The notes beneath the pieces were generated by a model. That model saw only the letters and a program-made list of their open reading frames with translations. It ran no database searches and had not been told where the DNA came from. Positions 62,252-64,000 of a stretch of 64,000 nucleotides of DNA are shown piece after piece. Origin of the DNA: Roseiarcus sp963805295 (lineage in GTDB: Bacteria > Pseudomonadota > Alphaproteobacteria > Rhizobiales > Beijerinckiaceae). Each line of letters starts with the position of its first letter. Within the stretch, counting starts at the first letter, position 1. The stretch covers positions 1-64,000 of the forward strand of contig CAWDTW010000100.1 in the NCBI GenBank assembly GCA_963805295.1. Reading direction: 5' to 3'. A program made the position numbers and the translations under genes.

Positions 62252-63871
62252 CCCGGATTATGCATTGCGGGTTGGCGGGTGTGGCGTAAATAGCTGATTT
62301 CGTGTATAATTTGGTTGTCTAAGCCGATTCGCGCGATTTCAGCGAGGCCGCACCTGCCATGAACGATCCTATGTTGCCGTTGCCTGGGTTGTCACCTGTT
62401 TCGGGCAAGCGCGTCGAGGTCAAGTTTGACGGCGGCTTGCTGTCGTCGGATGGCGGCGTTCTGGCGTTGGGCGAGGTCGACCAGCGCCTTCGCGTCGCCG
62501 ATCGGCTCGCCGCCTGCATGGTGGACCGGCGCGCGCCCGATCAGATCACCCACAGCCTTGCCGACATCATCCGCTTTCGGCTGCTGATGATCGCGGCGGG
62601 CTATGAGGACGGCAACGACGCCAATTGCCTGCGGAGCGATCCGATGTTCAAGATGGCGCTCGATCTGACGCCGTCGGATCGCGAACTGTGCTCGCAGTCG
62701 ACGATCTCGCGGTTGGAAAATCTGCCGGAGGTTCGCGCCCTGTTGCGGATGGGTCGCGCGATGGTCGATCTCTATTGCGAGTCCTTTCACAAGGTTCCCA
62801 AACGGATCACCCTCGACATCGACGACACGTTCGACGCGGTCCATGGCGGGCAGCAGTTGCGGTTGTTCAACGCGCATTACGACGAATACGGCTTTCAGCC
62901 CATCGTCGTGTTCGACGGCGAGGGCCGCTTCGTCACTGCCGTGCTTCGTCCCGCCAAGCGGCCGAGCGGCAAGGAGATCAAACCCTTCCTCCGCCGGCTG
63001 TTGCGCGCGATCCGAGCCCATTGGCCCAACACTGAGATCCTGCTGCGCGCCGACAGCCACTACTGCGGCCCCGAGGTTCTCGACTGGTGTCGGGCGAGCG
63101 GCCTCGATTACATCTTCGGCGTCGCGCCGACTACGACGTTGCGCCGGCATGTCGAAAGTCTCGAAGCCAGTGTAAAGGCACGGTTCGAAGCCGCGCCCAG
63201 AGACGGCAAGCTTCGTCGTTTCAAAGAGTTCTTCGACGGCGCGCAAAGCTGGAGCCGGGTCGAGCGGATCATCGCCCGGGTCGAAGCGGGCGCGGAAAGA
63301 TCAGACACGCGCTTCGTCGTCACCAATCTGAACAAGCGCAACGCTCGCGTGCTCTACGAAGACGTCTATTGCCGGCGCGGCCAGGCCGAAAACCACATCA
63401 AATCCTGGAAGACGCATCTGGGGTCGGATCGCACCTCATGCACCAAGGCGACCGCCAATCAGTTTCGGCTTTTCCTGCACGCCGGCGCCTACTGGCTGAT
63501 GTGGGGGCTGCGCGCATCGATGCCCAGGCGTTCGATGTGGCGCGTTGCCCAATTCGACACGTTGCGCCTGCGCCTCGTCAAGATCGCCGCCCGCGTCGTC
63601 GAGATGAAAACCATGATCCGCGTCCATCTGCCGACGTCATGCCCCGGCCAGGAAATCCTGCGTTTCGCCCTCCAGCGCATCCCGCGCCTCGTCACTTGAA
63701 ACACGGGGCGTGAACGTCCCCGAACGTCAAACCCATCCCTTCAACCCGCAAACCCCTCCACCCGTTTCAGGCCCAAAGCCGGAGACGATGCCGCGCGTCC
63801 GCGAGCAAGCGCGGTTCCGAAAAATCACCAGAACGCGCCGCCGAAAACGTCACGGCGCTGCATAATGCGGG
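62252..63871 (+). mobile_element. IS1380-family insertion sequence
   Basis: The ends CCCGGATTATGCAT on the left and, read inward from the right, CCCGCATTATGCAG are matched. The 4-bp target duplication CTAG lies at 62248-62251 and 63872-63875. The right copy of the duplication overlaps the first base of the IS1182 end, so IS1380 inserted at the border of that element. Confidence 0.88.
62359..63699 (+). CDS. IS1380-family transposase
   Basis: The product is 446 aa from ATG 62359. The IS1380-type N-terminus is VKFDGGLLSSDGGVLALGEV. Catalytic acidic residues are in KRITLDIDDTFDAVHGGQQL, EILLRADSHYCGPEVLDWCR and YCRRGQAENHIKSWKTHLGS. The frame is complete. It is the only copy in the window. Confidence 0.95.
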   Translation: MNDPMLPLPGLSPVSGKRVEVKFDGGLLSSDGGVLALGEVDQRLRVADRLAACMVDRRAPDQITHSLADIIRFRLLMIAAGYEDGNDANCLRSDPMFKMALDLTPSDRELCSQSTISRLENLPEVRALLRMGRAMVDLYCESFHKVPKRITLDIDDTFDAVHGGQQLRLFNAHYDEYGFQPIVVFDGEGRFVTAVLRPAKRPSGKEIKPFLRRLLRAIRAHWPNTEILLRADSHYCGPEVLDWCRASGLDYIFGVAPTTTLRRHVESLEASVKARFEAAPRDGKLRRFKEFFDGAQSWSRVERIIARVEAGAERSDTRFVVTNLNKRNARVLYEDVYCRRGQAENHIKSWKTHLGSDRTSCTKATANQFRLFLHAGAYWLMWGLRASMPRRSMWRVAQFDTLRLRLVKIAARVVEMKTMIRVHLPTSCPGQEILRFALQRIPRLVT

Positions 63872-63874
63872 CTA

Positions 63875-64000
63875 GCAGCCTGTCGGACTTAACGCCGCGC
63901 CTGCGATTACGCTAGAGTCAGGCATTGATTCGCGCAGGGCGGCGGGCTTTTTTGATGAGCAATTTTCGTACGATCGATCGCGAGACGGGGTTCTTGCTGC
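63875..64000 (+). mobile_element. IS1182-family element, left end and transposase start, continues beyond window
   Basis: The end GCAGCCTGTCGGACTTAA at 63875 equals the ends of the MITE at 57745-57869. A reading frame opens at ATG 63955 with MSNFRTIDRETGFLL, the usual start of IS1182 transposases, and runs off the window. TA precedes the element. Confidence 0.8.

Overview
The window is high-GC DNA from an alphaproteobacterium, most likely of the order Hyphomicrobiales (Rhizobiales). The basis is a set of characteristic genes and gene orders: rplU-rpmA-GNAT-obgE, a TIGR02300 (FYDLN acid) gene divergent from a CP4-like aroA, DUF1127 divergent from a LysR gene, an Omp31-like barrel protein, and DUF3768. 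Genus cannot be fixed from the sequence alone. Core genes are intact. They are interleaved with a large, heavily rearranged accessory zone.

Layout. 1-17 kb is a graveyard of mobile DNA: two IS1634-type remnants, an IS4 element inside an OprB porin pseudogene (exact 9-bp duplication), two IS630 elements (one using a probable -1 frameshift), a group II intron with its reverse transcriptase, a 129-bp MITE, an intact malQ, and fragments of a RecB-like nuclease, a resolvase, an Acb1-like 2H phosphoesterase and a tyrosine-recombinase island. A tRNA-Ala(GGC) at 17.1 kb closes this zone. 17.3-19.2 kb carries TIGR02300 and aroA. The usual cmk-rpsA continuation is missing.

19.3-39.3 kb is a defence and mobile-element island of lower GC. 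It holds a PIN-like plus periplasmic ClpP-fold gene pair, a type II restriction-modification system (m5C methylase plus GIY-YIG nuclease), a broken DUF2075 helicase, an HNH-HIT fusion, a DUF4359/tandem-repeat protein, a STAND NTPase with an N-terminal nuclease domain, and a PD-(D/E)XK nuclease with a recent internal duplication and a companion gene. At its centre (27.9-33.0 kb) lies the most striking item: a decayed set of a split Cas1, a small DNA-binding-like protein, an HNH nuclease and a family-B DNA polymerase with exonuclease. This is the gene complement of casposons (Cas1-based self-synthesising transposons).

39.5-44.1 kb holds two truncated IS6 copies bracketing an AbiEii-like nucleotidyltransferase toxin pair, REP-like repeats, and a complete IS1634 element with a 6-bp duplication. 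44.3-57.4 kb is ordinary chromosome: Gfo/Idh/MocA oxidoreductase divergent from an RpiR regulator, a GYD protein, tRNA-Arg(TCG), a CMD-family protein fused by deletion to a CDP-diacylglycerol pyrophosphatase fragment, an aldo/keto reductase, the rplU-rpmA-GNAT-obgE operon, malate synthase, DUF1127/LysR, an Omp31-like protein and a dienelactone hydrolase.

57.4-59.0 kb is a head-to-tail train of three TA-inserting elements (two MITEs and an IS630). The last 5 kb contain an SDR gene with one nonsense codon, small DUF302/DUF202/2TM proteins, a Phd-PIN toxin-antitoxin pair, an IS1380 and the start of an IS1182 element.
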